Below, piece by piece: positions 1 through 6,732 of a DNA stretch of 8,114 nucleotides. Where the stretch lies: positions 1-8,114 of the forward strand of contig JADZDV010000196.1 of assembly GCA_020850915.1 (NCBI GenBank), written 5' to 3'. Made by a program: the position numbers and the translations under genes. The stretch's first letter is position 1. Every line of letters begins with the position of its first letter. The notes under the pieces were generated by a model, which did not search any database, was not told where the DNA came from, and saw only the letters and a list, made by a program, of their open reading frames with translations. This DNA is from Chloroflexota bacterium (lineage in GTDB: Bacteria; Chloroflexota; UBA6077; JADZDV01).

Positions 1-229
1 ATGCGACGACCGCGGTGATGACGGGCAGCGGGTCTCATACCCACGGTCGGGTAGCGGCAGCTCCTTGACACTCCTTCGCGCTGCGCGTCAGGCAGTACGA
101 GCCGACACGTTCCGACAGCAGGCGGGGTAGCCCACAGTCCGCGAGGACCGGCGTGGGCGCAGACCACAGGTGGCCAGCACCAATCCTGGGCAGCCCTTGA
201 AACGTATACCACCGTGTGGGGATGACCCT

Positions 230-234
230 GGAGG
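230..234 (+). promoter_or_regulatory. Ribosome binding site of the cupredoxin lipoprotein
   Basis: GGAGG lies six bases before the ATG at 241. It separates this reading frame from two overlapping frames (starts at 170 and 216) that lack a comparable site and encode only Arg/Ser-rich shadow sequence. Confidence 0.7.
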
Positions 235-240
235 ACCATC

Positions 241-852
241 ATGCATCTCCGGAACCCTGGACCGCGCAGTGTTGCAGCCCTGGCCGCGTTGGTGCTCGCC
301 GGCTGTGCGACTCCGACTGCCTCGCCGACCAGCACGCCTACAGCTCCCGCCGCGGCTCCCACCGCACCCCCCACCGCGGGCCCGACGCGAGCTCCCGTCG
401 CTGCCTCACCTGCCGCCGGTCCACTGGCCTCGCCGGTTGCGGCCGCGTCTCCCAGTCCAGGAACGCTCGCCCTTGGCACGCTCCAGCTCGGGAGCCTGGC
501 CTTTAACAATCGTGGCCTCGAGAATGCGACGGGAAAAGACGAACTCGAACTCGAGGCGGACGACTTCTACTTCAGGCCAACCTTCATCCGGGGCCGGCCG
601 GGCCAGAAGCTCAAGCTCGAGATCGAGAACGAGGGCAGAGTCCAGCACAACTTCAGCCTCGAGGCCCAGCGGATCGACCAGAACATCGCGCCAGACGGCA
701 AGCTGGAGGTCGAGGTCACGTTCCCCGCGTCCGGGGCCCTGCGGTTCTACTGTAAGTTCCATGCAGGTCAGGGCATGAACGCCGAGCTGCTGGCTGGCGA
801 CGCCCAACCCCAGCCGGTTCCTGCCACCCAGGGCGGGCAAGCAGGCTACTGA
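241..852 (+). CDS. Cupredoxin-domain lipoprotein, predicted type 1 copper protein
   Basis: The product (203 aa) is a predicted exported, lipid-anchored copper protein that could carry or accept electrons at the outer face of the membrane. It opens with a short basic and hydrophobic signal peptide ending in the lipobox LAGC, with Cys22 as the lipidation site. Residues 23-74 are a low-complexity Ala/Pro/Ser/Thr linker that would hold the domain away from the membrane. Residues 100-185 look like a cupredoxin fold. The likely copper ligands are His136 (in QHNFS) and Cys171, His174 and Met179 in the classic C-x2-H-x4-M spacing, so the site looks complete. The ATG start is supported by GGAGG at 230-234, six bases upstream. 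A 153-base gap separates it from prkA, so it is probably its own unit. The redox partner cannot be read from the sequence. Confidence 0.85.
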   Translation: MHLRNPGPRSVAALAALVLAGCATPTASPTSTPTAPAAAPTAPPTAGPTRAPVAASPAAGPLASPVAAASPSPGTLALGTLQLGSLAFNNRGLENATGKDELELEADDFYFRPTFIRGRPGQKLKLEIENEGRVQHNFSLEAQRIDQNIAPDGKLEVEVTFPASGALRFYCKFHAGQGMNAELLAGDAQPQPVPATQGGQAGY

Positions 853-996
853 GCCCCGCTCCGCGCGCTGTGGCGCGACCCTTTGCAGACCCGATTGCCA
901 CGCGAGACGCTCTGTCTGCCGGGCATCCACGTGAATCTTTTTCCCGTCTCCGCGCATCTAAGCGTTCAGGAAGTCCGCTAAGAACCGCACTGAGCG

Positions 997-1001
997 GGAG
1001 G
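997..1001 (+). promoter_or_regulatory. Ribosome binding site of prkA (supports a GTG start)
   Basis: GGAGG sits four bases before the GTG at 1006. No ATG in this frame lies nearby that would fit better: the first internal Met is residue 22, inside conserved N-terminal sequence. The first two G bases can also pair with upstream CCGC segments (see findings). Confidence 0.75.
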
Positions 1002-1005
1002 AACC

Positions 1006-2901
1006 GTGGATCTACTGACCAGGTTGGACCAACACCGGGCCGAACAGCGCAAGCTGAGCTGGGAAGGAATGTTCAAAGACTATTTCGACCTAGCGCTGAC
1101 CAACCCGTCTGTCACCCGGCTCTCCCACGGTCGCGTCTACGACATGATCATGGCCGCTGGCGTCGAGGGCAACCGCGAGGGTGAGAAGAGCTATCGCTTC
1201 TTCTCCGACGAGCTCTACGGCATCGAGAAGCCTCTCCAGCATCTGGTTGACTACTACGCCTCCGCCGCCCGCCGCCTCGAAGTGCGCAAGCGTATTCTCC
1301 TGTTGATGGGGCCCGTTGGCGGCGGCAAGAGCACGATCGTAGCCATGCTCAAGCGCGGATTGGAGCGCCACAGCCGCACCGACGAGGGCGCAGTCTACGC
1401 CATCAAGGGCTGCCCGATGCACGAGGAGCCACTCCACCTTATCCCGGACGATCTGCGAGCAGAGATCGAGCAGGAGTACGGCCTGTACATCGAGGGCGAC
1501 CTCTGCCCCCACTGCCGCGTCGAACTGCGCGACGGGTACCAGGGACGTATCGAAGACGTCCGCGTCGAGCGTATCGCCTTTTCTGAGAAGAACCGGGTCG
1601 GCATCGGCACGTTCACGCCCTCCGACCCCAAGAGCCAGGATATCTCAGAGCTCACCGGCAGCATCGACCTGGCCACCATCGGCGAGTACGGCGTGGAGTC
1701 GGACCCGCGGGCCTTCCGCTTTGACGGCGAGCTGAACGTCGCGAACCGGGGCATGATGGAATTCATCGAAATGCTCAAGTGCGACGAAAAGTTCCTCTAT
1801 AACCTGCTCACCCTGTCGCAGGAGCAGAACATCAAGACCGGTCGCTTCGCGATGATCTATGCCGACGAAGCGATCGTGTCGCATACCAACGAGCACGAGT
1901 TCAACAACTTCATCGCCAACAAGCGCTCGGAGGCGCTGCACGACCGGATCATCCTGATCAAGATCCCCTACAACCTCCGCCTGAGCGAAGAAGTCAAGAT
2001 CTACGAGAAGCTCATCCGGCAGGGCGACCTGCTCCACGTCCACATCGCCCCGAACACCCTCCGCGTGGCGAGTGTCTTCGCCGTGCTCTCCCGACTCGAG
2101 CCGTCCAAGAAAGCCAACATGAGCCTGATGAAGAAGCTCAAGCTCTACGACGGCCAGGAGGTGGACGAATTCAGCCTCAAGGATGTCAAGGAGCTGCAGG
2201 ACGAGGCACAACGGGAGGGCATGGACGGCATTTCGCCGCGCTACGTCATCAACGCGCTCTCCCACGCGCTGGCCAGAGACGAGGCGAGCTGTCTGAACCC
2301 GATCGACGCGCTGCGCGCCCTCCGAGACGGCCTCGAGCAGCACGCCGGTCTGACCAGGGAGGACCGAGAGCGGCTGCTCAACCTGATCGCTGAGACGCGC
2401 CAGGAGTACGACGAGCTGGCGAAGAAGGAGGTCCAGAAGGCGTTTGTCTACTCCTTTGAGCAATCCGCCAAGACCCTCCTCGACAACTACCTGGACAATG
2501 TCGAGTCGTTCTGCAACAGGACAAAGCTGCGCGACCCTATCACCGGCGACGAGGTTGAACCGGACGAGAAGCTGATGCGTTCGATCGAGGAGCAGATCGC
2601 CGTCAGCGAGAACGCCAAGAAGGCGTTCCGCGAGGAGATCCTGATCCGCCTCTCGTCACTCGCGCGGCGCGGCATGAAGTTCGAGTACACCTCGCATGAG
2701 CGCTTGCGCGAAGCAATCGAGAAGAAGCTGTTCGCCGACCTGAAAGACGTGGTCAAGATCACGACGTCCACGAAGACGCCGGACGCCGAGCAGCTCCGCC
2801 GCGTCAACGACGTCGTGAACCGCCTGATCGGCGAGCAGGACTACTGTTCGGTGTGTGCCAACGAGCTGCTGAAGTACGTCGGCACGCTCCTGAACCGGTG
2901 A
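1006..2901 (+). CDS. prkA: PrkA/YeaG family AAA+ protein (serine protein kinase PrkA)
   Basis: This is a cytoplasmic AAA+ ATPase of the PrkA family, known from B. subtilis PrkA and E. coli YeaG in sporulation and stress or starvation responses. At 631 aa it matches the usual family length. The Walker A motif GPVGGGKS is at residues 102-109 (Lys108). The family signatures KGCPMHEEPLHLIP (134-147) and CPHC (167-170), the conserved block around GELNVANRG and MMEFIEMLK (241-258), and DEAIVSHTNEHEF (287-299) follow. The C-terminal PrkA domain covers about residues 390-631 and includes a late CSVC pair (614-617). The GTG start follows GGAGG at 997-1001 by four bases. PrkA was named a kinase, but later work on the Bacillus protein proposed a protease-like AAA+ activity, so the biochemical role is unsettled. 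It heads the prkA-yhbH-spoVR operon. Confidence 0.95.
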   Translation: MDLLTRLDQHRAEQRKLSWEGMFKDYFDLALTNPSVTRLSHGRVYDMIMAAGVEGNREGEKSYRFFSDELYGIEKPLQHLVDYYASAARRLEVRKRILLLMGPVGGGKSTIVAMLKRGLERHSRTDEGAVYAIKGCPMHEEPLHLIPDDLRAEIEQEYGLYIEGDLCPHCRVELRDGYQGRIEDVRVERIAFSEKNRVGIGTFTPSDPKSQDISELTGSIDLATIGEYGVESDPRAFRFDGELNVANRGMMEFIEMLKCDEKFLYNLLTLSQEQNIKTGRFAMIYADEAIVSHTNEHEFNNFIANKRSEALHDRIILIKIPYNLRLSEEVKIYEKLIRQGDLLHVHIAPNTLRVASVFAVLSRLEPSKKANMSLMKKLKLYDGQEVDEFSLKDVKELQDEAQREGMDGISPRYVINALSHALARDEASCLNPIDALRALRDGLEQHAGLTREDRERLLNLIAETRQEYDELAKKEVQKAFVYSFEQSAKTLLDNYLDNVESFCNRTKLRDPITGDEVEPDEKLMRSIEEQIAVSENAKKAFREEILIRLSSLARRGMKFEYTSHERLREAIEKKLFADLKDVVKITTSTKTPDAEQLRRVNDVVNRLIGEQDYCSVCANELLKYVGTLLNR

Positions 2902-2906
2902 GGTGG
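2901..2906 (+). promoter_or_regulatory. Ribosome binding site of yhbH, overlapping the prkA stop
   Basis: AGGTGG begins on the last base of the prkA TGA stop and ends five bases before the ATG at 2912. It decides that start over the in-frame GTG at 2903, which would lie inside the site itself. The arrangement favours ribosome hand-over from prkA. Confidence 0.65.
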
Positions 2907-2911
2907 CAGCC

Positions 2912-4081
2912 ATGACGTTCAGCGTCACCCTCTCTCAGAACGACTGGTCGCTCCACCGCAAAGGGCCAATCGACCAGGCACGCCACGCGGAGAAGGTCAA
3001 GGAGGCGATCAAGGGCAATCTGGCCGGGATCGTCGGTGAGGAGTCGATCATCACCGCTGACGGCGGCAAGATCGTCAAAGTGCCCATTCGGTCGCTGGAC
3101 CTGCCACACTTCCGCTTCAACTCTGGCAAGAGGTCGCACGCTGGACAGGGCGACGGCGACTCGAAGGTTGGCGACGTCATCGGCCAGCAGCCTGGCCAGC
3201 AGCAGGGGCCAGGCCGCGGCAAGCAGGCCGGCCAGACGCCGGGCATCGACTACTACGAGGCTGAGATCACCGTGGACGAGCTGGCAGCCCTGGTCTTCAC
3301 CGACCTTGGCCTGCCGTTCCTGAAGCCGAAGGGTCGTCAGGAGATCGAGTCCGAGACAGTCCGCTTCAACGAGATCCGCCGCCGCGGCATCATGTCCAAC
3401 CTGGACAAGAAGCGGACCATCCTCGAGAACCTGCACCGCAACGCTCGCGCCGGCCACGCGGGGTTCTACGGCGTGACCAACGACGATCTCCGGTTCAAGA
3501 CCTGGGAGCGAGACGTCAAGTACGAGACGAACGCCGTGGTCCTCGCCATGCGCGACGTGTCTGGTTCGATGGGCGAGTTTGAGAAGTACATCACCCGGAG
3601 CTTTTACTTCTGGATGGTGCGCTTCCTCCGTACCAAGTACAACCAGGTGCGGATCGTCTTCATCACCCACCATACGGAAGCCAGAGAGGTCGACGAAGAT
3701 GCGTTCTTCAACCTTGGCGAATCCGGCGGGACAAAGGTCTCCTCGGCCTATCAGCTTGCCCTGGAGATCGTCAATGAGCGGTTCAACCCGACCCAGTGGA
3801 ACATCTACCCGTTCCACTTCTCGGATGGCGACAACTGGGGTGAGGTCGACAACCAGCGCTGTCTGGAGCTGGTCCAACTGCTGCTGGAGCGGTCGAACGT
3901 CTTTGGCTACGGCGAGATCCAGGAGGGTGGGCGGCGCTCACTCTCCAGCCTGATGGCGACCTTCAGCAGCGTCAAAGACCCGCGGTTCATCGGCGTGACG
4001 ATCGCCGGCAAGGACGAGGTCTATCCGGCGCTGCGCAAGTTCTTCTCGCCGCGCGACGAGCTGCTAACGCGGGCGGTGTAG
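2912..4081 (+). CDS. yhbH: UPF0229/DUF444 family protein, VWA-like (YhbH/YeaH)
   Basis: This 389 aa protein belongs to the YeaH/YhbH family (DUF444), which is regularly encoded next to prkA and spoVR; its biochemical role is not established. The second half resembles a von Willebrand A domain with a complete metal-ion-dependent adhesion site: DVSGS at 215-219, Thr274 in SGGTK, and Asp305 in FSDGDNW. Residues 79-110 are a Gly/Gln-rich flexible linker, partly encoded by a 10-base direct repeat (GGCCAGCAGC at 3182 and 3194). The reading frame extends back to a GTG at 2903. The ATG at 2912 is preferred because AGGTGG (2901-2906) precedes it by five bases and the family-typical MTFSVTLSQNDWSLHRKG start follows. 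The site overlaps the prkA stop codon, so translation is probably coupled. VWA proteins often serve as adaptors for AAA+ ATPases, which fits PrkA next door (inference). Confidence 0.93.
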   Translation: MTFSVTLSQNDWSLHRKGPIDQARHAEKVKEAIKGNLAGIVGEESIITADGGKIVKVPIRSLDLPHFRFNSGKRSHAGQGDGDSKVGDVIGQQPGQQQGPGRGKQAGQTPGIDYYEAEITVDELAALVFTDLGLPFLKPKGRQEIESETVRFNEIRRRGIMSNLDKKRTILENLHRNARAGHAGFYGVTNDDLRFKTWERDVKYETNAVVLAMRDVSGSMGEFEKYITRSFYFWMVRFLRTKYNQVRIVFITHHTEAREVDEDAFFNLGESGGTKVSSAYQLALEIVNERFNPTQWNIYPFHFSDGDNWGEVDNQRCLELVQLLLERSNVFGYGEIQEGGRRSLSSLMATFSSVKDPRFIGVTIAGKDEVYPALRKFFSPRDELLTRAV

Positions 4082-4084
4082 CGA

Positions 4085-5497
4085 ATGACTGCCGACACGC
4101 GGACGATGGCGGACCTGGAAAAGGCGATCGGCGAGATCTGGGACATCGCCCAGGGGATGGCGCTCGACCCGTTCCCAGTGCACTTCGAGATGGTACCGGC
4201 CACGATCATGTACGAGTTTGGTGCGTACGGCCTCCCGGGCCGCTTCTCGCACTGGACGCATGGCCGGGCGTTCCACCAGATCAAGACGATGTACGACTAT
4301 GGGCTCTCCAAGATCTACGAGCTCGTCGTCAACAGCAATCCTGCCTACGCGTTCCTGCTGGAGAATAACAGCGTCCTTCAGAACAAGGTCGTCGCGGCGC
4401 ACGTGCTGGGTCACTCCGACTTCTTCAAGCACAACGCCTACTTCGGGCACACGAACCGCGAGATGCTCGAGACAGTGAGCGTCAACGCCGAGCGGATCCG
4501 GCAGTACGAGTACGAGTATGGCCGGGACGAAGTGGAGAAGTTCCTGGACGCGGTGCTCTCTATTCAGGAGCACTTCGACCCGTTCATCCGTCAGCGTCGC
4601 GCTCCGACCGTGGACGACTCGCGTCCGCGACGTAAGAGCCGCCCCCAGACCCCCTACGACGATCTGTTCGATATCGGCAGCCACCGTGCGTCGGAGCCTG
4701 CGCCCGTCGAGAAGAAGCTCCCCGCGGATCCTGAGAAGGACGTGCTGCTGTTCCTCGCGGACCACAGCGCTGAGCTCGAGCCATGGCAACGCGACGTGCT
4801 GCACATCGTCCGCGCCGAACAGATCTACTTCCTGCCACAGATGCAGACGAAGATCATGAACGAAGGCTGGGCGGCCTACTGGCACGCCCGGATCATTCGC
4901 GAGCTTGACTTGACATCTGACGAATACCTCCAGTTCGCGACGATGCACGCCGGCGTACTCGCCACCTCGCGCCGTAATGTCAATCCGTACGCGGTAGGCC
5001 TCAAAATCTTCGAAGACATCGAACGGCGATGGGACAACCCCACAGATGAGGAGCGGTCCAGGTTCGGTCGGAAGGGTGCAGAAGGGAAGGCCAAGATCTT
5101 CGAGGTGCGCCAGTTGGATAACGACGCGTCCTTTCTGCGCAACTATCTGACGAGGGAGCTGGTGGAAGAGCTGGACCTGTACCTGTACCGACTCGTTGAT
5201 GGGAAATGGGTCATCGTCGAGAAGGATTGGGAAAAGGTGCGGGACGCGATCCTGTCGAGCATGACGAATTTCGGTCATCCGTACATCGTGGTGGAAAACG
5301 CCGACCACAATCGCAACCGGGAGTTGTACCTCAGACACTGCTTCGACGGGCAGGAGCTGGACCTGGTCTACGCGGAGAAGACGCTCCGTCAGGTCAACGC
5401 GCTCTGGAGACGAACGGTGCATCTCGAGACGGTGACGGAGGACAAGCCTGTGCTGCTGAGTTTTGACGGCCACACGGCCACCTCGCGCGCTTTGTAA
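4085..5497 (+). CDS. spoVR: SpoVR family protein (YcgB in E. coli)
   Basis: The product is a 470 aa cytoplasmic SpoVR family protein, near the B. subtilis SpoVR length (about 468) and shorter than E. coli YcgB (about 510). In Bacillus SpoVR affects spore cortex formation, but the family is common in bacteria that do not sporulate and its activity is unknown. Conserved blocks visible here are YEFGAYGLPGRFSHWTHGR (43-61), HVLGHSDFFKHN (106-117) and KIMNEGWAAYWH (256-267). The clustered His and Glu residues could form a metal site (inference). Residues 171-217 are a basic, proline-rich, poorly conserved hinge between the N-terminal helical part and the rest. It starts three bases after the yhbH stop. 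The ribosome site is weak (GGGCGG at 4071-4076), which fits translational coupling; an in-frame ATG at 4106 is an alternative start. Confidence 0.95.
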   Translation: MTADTRTMADLEKAIGEIWDIAQGMALDPFPVHFEMVPATIMYEFGAYGLPGRFSHWTHGRAFHQIKTMYDYGLSKIYELVVNSNPAYAFLLENNSVLQNKVVAAHVLGHSDFFKHNAYFGHTNREMLETVSVNAERIRQYEYEYGRDEVEKFLDAVLSIQEHFDPFIRQRRAPTVDDSRPRRKSRPQTPYDDLFDIGSHRASEPAPVEKKLPADPEKDVLLFLADHSAELEPWQRDVLHIVRAEQIYFLPQMQTKIMNEGWAAYWHARIIRELDLTSDEYLQFATMHAGVLATSRRNVNPYAVGLKIFEDIERRWDNPTDEERSRFGRKGAEGKAKIFEVRQLDNDASFLRNYLTRELVEELDLYLYRLVDGKWVIVEKDWEKVRDAILSSMTNFGHPYIVVENADHNRNRELYLRHCFDGQELDLVYAEKTLRQVNALWRRTVHLETVTEDKPVLLSFDGHTATSRAL

Positions 5498-5504
5498 CGA
5501 CGAT

Positions 5505-5533
5505 TCGACTGCCAGGCGGCGATGGGGTATACT
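5505..5533 (+). promoter_or_regulatory. Candidate sigma-70-type promoter for the downstream operon
   Basis: A -10 element TATACT (5528-5533, five of six consensus bases) lies 17 bases after a weaker -35 element TCGACT (5505-5510, four of six). The elements fall in the 117-base gap between spoVR and the zinc-finger gene, in the right direction and about 80 bases before its start. The -10 region is the most AT-rich patch of the gap. It is the best promoter candidate I found in the window, but it is a pattern match only. Confidence 0.5.
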
Positions 5534-5541
5534 GGCATACC
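5526..5541. promoter_or_regulatory. Inverted repeat over the -10 element, possible operator
   Basis: GGTATAC (5526-5532) and GCATACC (5535-5541) form a near-perfect inverted repeat with a 2-base centre; six of seven positions pair. It covers the candidate -10 element exactly, so a dimeric repressor bound here would block transcription. No regulator is identified, and a short repeat of this kind can occur by chance. Confidence 0.3.
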
Positions 5542-5602
5542 GGCAGCGAGGCCGTGCAGCGAGTCGCCAGCGCCCCGGGATCGCCGGCCCCACAGAACAA
5601 CC

Positions 5603-5608
5603 GGGAGG
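5603..5608 (+). promoter_or_regulatory. Ribosome binding site fixing the zinc-finger protein start
   Basis: GGGAGG, six bases before the GTG at 5615, is a strong match to the 16S rRNA anti-Shine-Dalgarno sequence. It supports the short form of the protein over one starting at the ATG at 5522. Confidence 0.7.
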
Positions 5609-5614
5609 TTCCAG

Positions 5615-5908
5615 GTGAGCTTCGACGACGCAGTCGAGCAGGCGATGCGCGAGCAGTGCTCGAGTGCGTCGGCCACAGGGGTGGCGGAAGTCACCCATGC
5701 CGACGTCCGCGATCGGTTGTCGGAACATCTCGACGGCGATCTCACAGCATCGAACCAGGAGCGGATCAAGGCGCACCTGGATCTCTGCCCCTCTTGCCGG
5801 GCGTTCTTGCGCACCCTCCAGGCGACGCGAGACCTCACTGCCCGGATCCCGGCGAGCCCGCTGCCGGACGCCGCTCGCAAGCGGCTGCTCGAGATCCCCG
5901 AGGTCTGA
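5615..5908 (+). CDS. Small zinc-finger protein, anti-sigma-factor-like (zf-HC2)
   Basis: This 97 aa soluble protein has the zinc-binding anti-sigma (ZAS-like) signature: a His at residue 28 at the start of the helix that runs into YLDGELS-like sequence (HLDGDL, 38-43), then HLDLCPSC with His54, Cys58 and Cys61 in H-x3-C-x2-C spacing. Family members bind zinc and often hold an ECF sigma factor, and in some the cysteines act as a redox switch. No sigma factor gene is present in the window and there is no membrane segment, so the partner is unknown. The GTG start is chosen because GGGAGG (5603-5608) lies six bases upstream. The in-frame ATG at 5522 would add 31 residues of no recognisable character and overlaps the candidate promoter. 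It looks like the first gene of the second operon. Confidence 0.8.
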   Translation: MSFDDAVEQAMREQCSSASATGVAEVTHADVRDRLSEHLDGDLTASNQERIKAHLDLCPSCRAFLRTLQATRDLTARIPASPLPDAARKRLLEIPEV

Positions 5909-5936
5909 TCTCACCGCGGGGCGCTTCGTACTCGCC

Positions 5937-6725
5937 GTGACCGGGTTTCAGTTCGGACTGGAGCCGGTCCTTCTCAGGGCGGGCGTTGTTGTGCTCCGGC
6001 CGAGCGCCATCCTCCTGGTGGCTGGCCTGGCCGTCGGAGCGCTCCTGGCACTCCGTCAGAGTCGCGCTCTCGGCCTGTCCACTCGTGAGTCTCTGGACCT
6101 CCTCTCCTGGTGCGCCCTCGGCGCCCTGCTAGGCGCCCGCCTGCTCGACGTCCTCGAGCATCTGGAGTGGTATGGTACGCATCCGATGGCGCTGCTGGAC
6201 CCGGCCAGCGGCATGACCGCCTGGGGCGCTGCCCTGACGGGCTCCGCGGTCCTGCTCGTCCTTGCGCGCCGCCGCCATCTCCCGGCTGGACGTCTGCTCG
6301 ACGCGGCGGCGATCGCATTCGTCGCCGGCGAGGCGCTCGGACAGATCGGTCAGGCGCTCTCCGGTCAGGGACAGGGCCGCGTGGCAGACCTGCCCTGGGC
6401 CGTCGCATACGTTCGGCCCGACTCCCTCAGCCCCGATCTCGGCGTACCCAGACACCCGGCCCAGCTCTACCAGGCGCTTGCCGACCTGGTCATCCTGGCC
6501 GCGCTGCTGCCGCTCCGAGACGCGCCGCCCGGCTCCCGTTTCTGGCTGTGGCTCATGCTGTACGGCCTGTCACGCGCGGCGATCGGCGTCGTCCGCCTCG
6601 ACGCGCCGTTGGTCTTCGAACTGTCCGTCGGACAGCTTCTCGGTCTGCTGGGCGCCTGCAGCGGAGGGTTCGCTATGATCCTCGCGAGTGCGCGGCGCCG
6701 CGCTCCACGAGCGGCCGGCACGTAG
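5937..6725 (+). CDS. Lgt-like integral membrane protein with substituted catalytic residues
   Basis: The 262 aa product is a multi-pass membrane protein of the prolipoprotein diacylglyceryl transferase (Lgt) superfamily. Visible family features are the first hydrophobic segment (about 18-39), GALLGARLLDVLEHLEWY (62-79), the block LPWAVAY (152-158), RHPAQLYQAL (172-181), and a final YGLSRAAIGVVR region (209-220). True Lgt moves diacylglycerol from phosphatidylglycerol to the lipobox Cys. By eye alignment, key Lgt residues are changed here: His103 of E. coli to Trp96, Arg143 to Gln136, Asn146 to Gln139, and Glu151 to Gln144, while Gly154 and Arg155 are kept (Gly147, Arg148). Canonical activity is therefore doubtful, and a second true lgt is expected elsewhere. 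The GTG start is 28 bases after the zinc-finger gene and lacks a clear ribosome site, so the exact start is uncertain. Confidence 0.75.
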   Translation: MTGFQFGLEPVLLRAGVVVLRPSAILLVAGLAVGALLALRQSRALGLSTRESLDLLSWCALGALLGARLLDVLEHLEWYGTHPMALLDPASGMTAWGAALTGSAVLLVLARRRHLPAGRLLDAAAIAFVAGEALGQIGQALSGQGQGRVADLPWAVAYVRPDSLSPDLGVPRHPAQLYQALADLVILAALLPLRDAPPGSRFWLWLMLYGLSRAAIGVVRLDAPLVFELSVGQLLGLLGACSGGFAMILASARRRAPRAAGT

Positions 6726-6732
6726 TCACGCT

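Noticed and set aside
65..70. TTGACA, a perfect -35 hexamer upstream of the lipoprotein gene
   Set aside because: No -10-like hexamer occurs 15-19 bases downstream; the nearest AT-containing match (around 96-101) is too far. Likewise TATACC at 205-210 has no -35 partner at normal spacing.
1..130. Short open stretches at the left edge (+ frames to stops at 68 and 130, and a minus-strand ATG at 38 reading off the edge)
   Set aside because: Too short and of low complexity; no motif or ribosome site allows calling a gene tail or start.
864..877. Hairpin CGCGC-TGTG-GCGCG just after the lipoprotein stop, possible terminator
   Set aside because: Only five base pairs and no run of T after it, so it does not meet the pattern of a rho-independent terminator.
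406..957. Minus-strand open frame opposite the lipoprotein gene
   Set aside because: The + strand frame has a signal peptide, lipobox, copper ligands and a ribosome site; the minus frame has none of these.
2903..2911. Longer form of yhbH from the GTG at 2903
   Set aside because: This GTG lies within the AGGTGG ribosome site; the ATG at 2912 has correct spacing and begins the family-typical N-terminus.
3182..3203. 10-base direct repeat GGCCAGCAGC with 12-base period
   Set aside because: It encodes the Gly/Gln-rich linker of the YhbH protein, where such repeats are expected; it is not a mobile or regulatory repeat.
2804..3877. Minus-strand open frame of 357 codons opposite yhbH, and similar ones opposite prkA (1645-2463)
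   Set aside because: Same cause: antisense shadows of well-supported genes, without motifs or ribosome sites that stand out.
5522..5614. Longer form of the zinc-finger protein from the ATG at 5522
   Set aside because: It has no good ribosome site, overlaps the candidate promoter, and adds Arg/Pro-rich sequence unlike the family.
4064..5914. Minus-strand open frame of 616 codons, longer than spoVR itself
   Set aside because: It mirrors spoVR and the zinc-finger gene, both with clear family motifs. Its translation is Val/Arg/Leu/Glu-rich with no recognisable domain, as expected for the antisense of a GC-rich gene with strong third-position bias.
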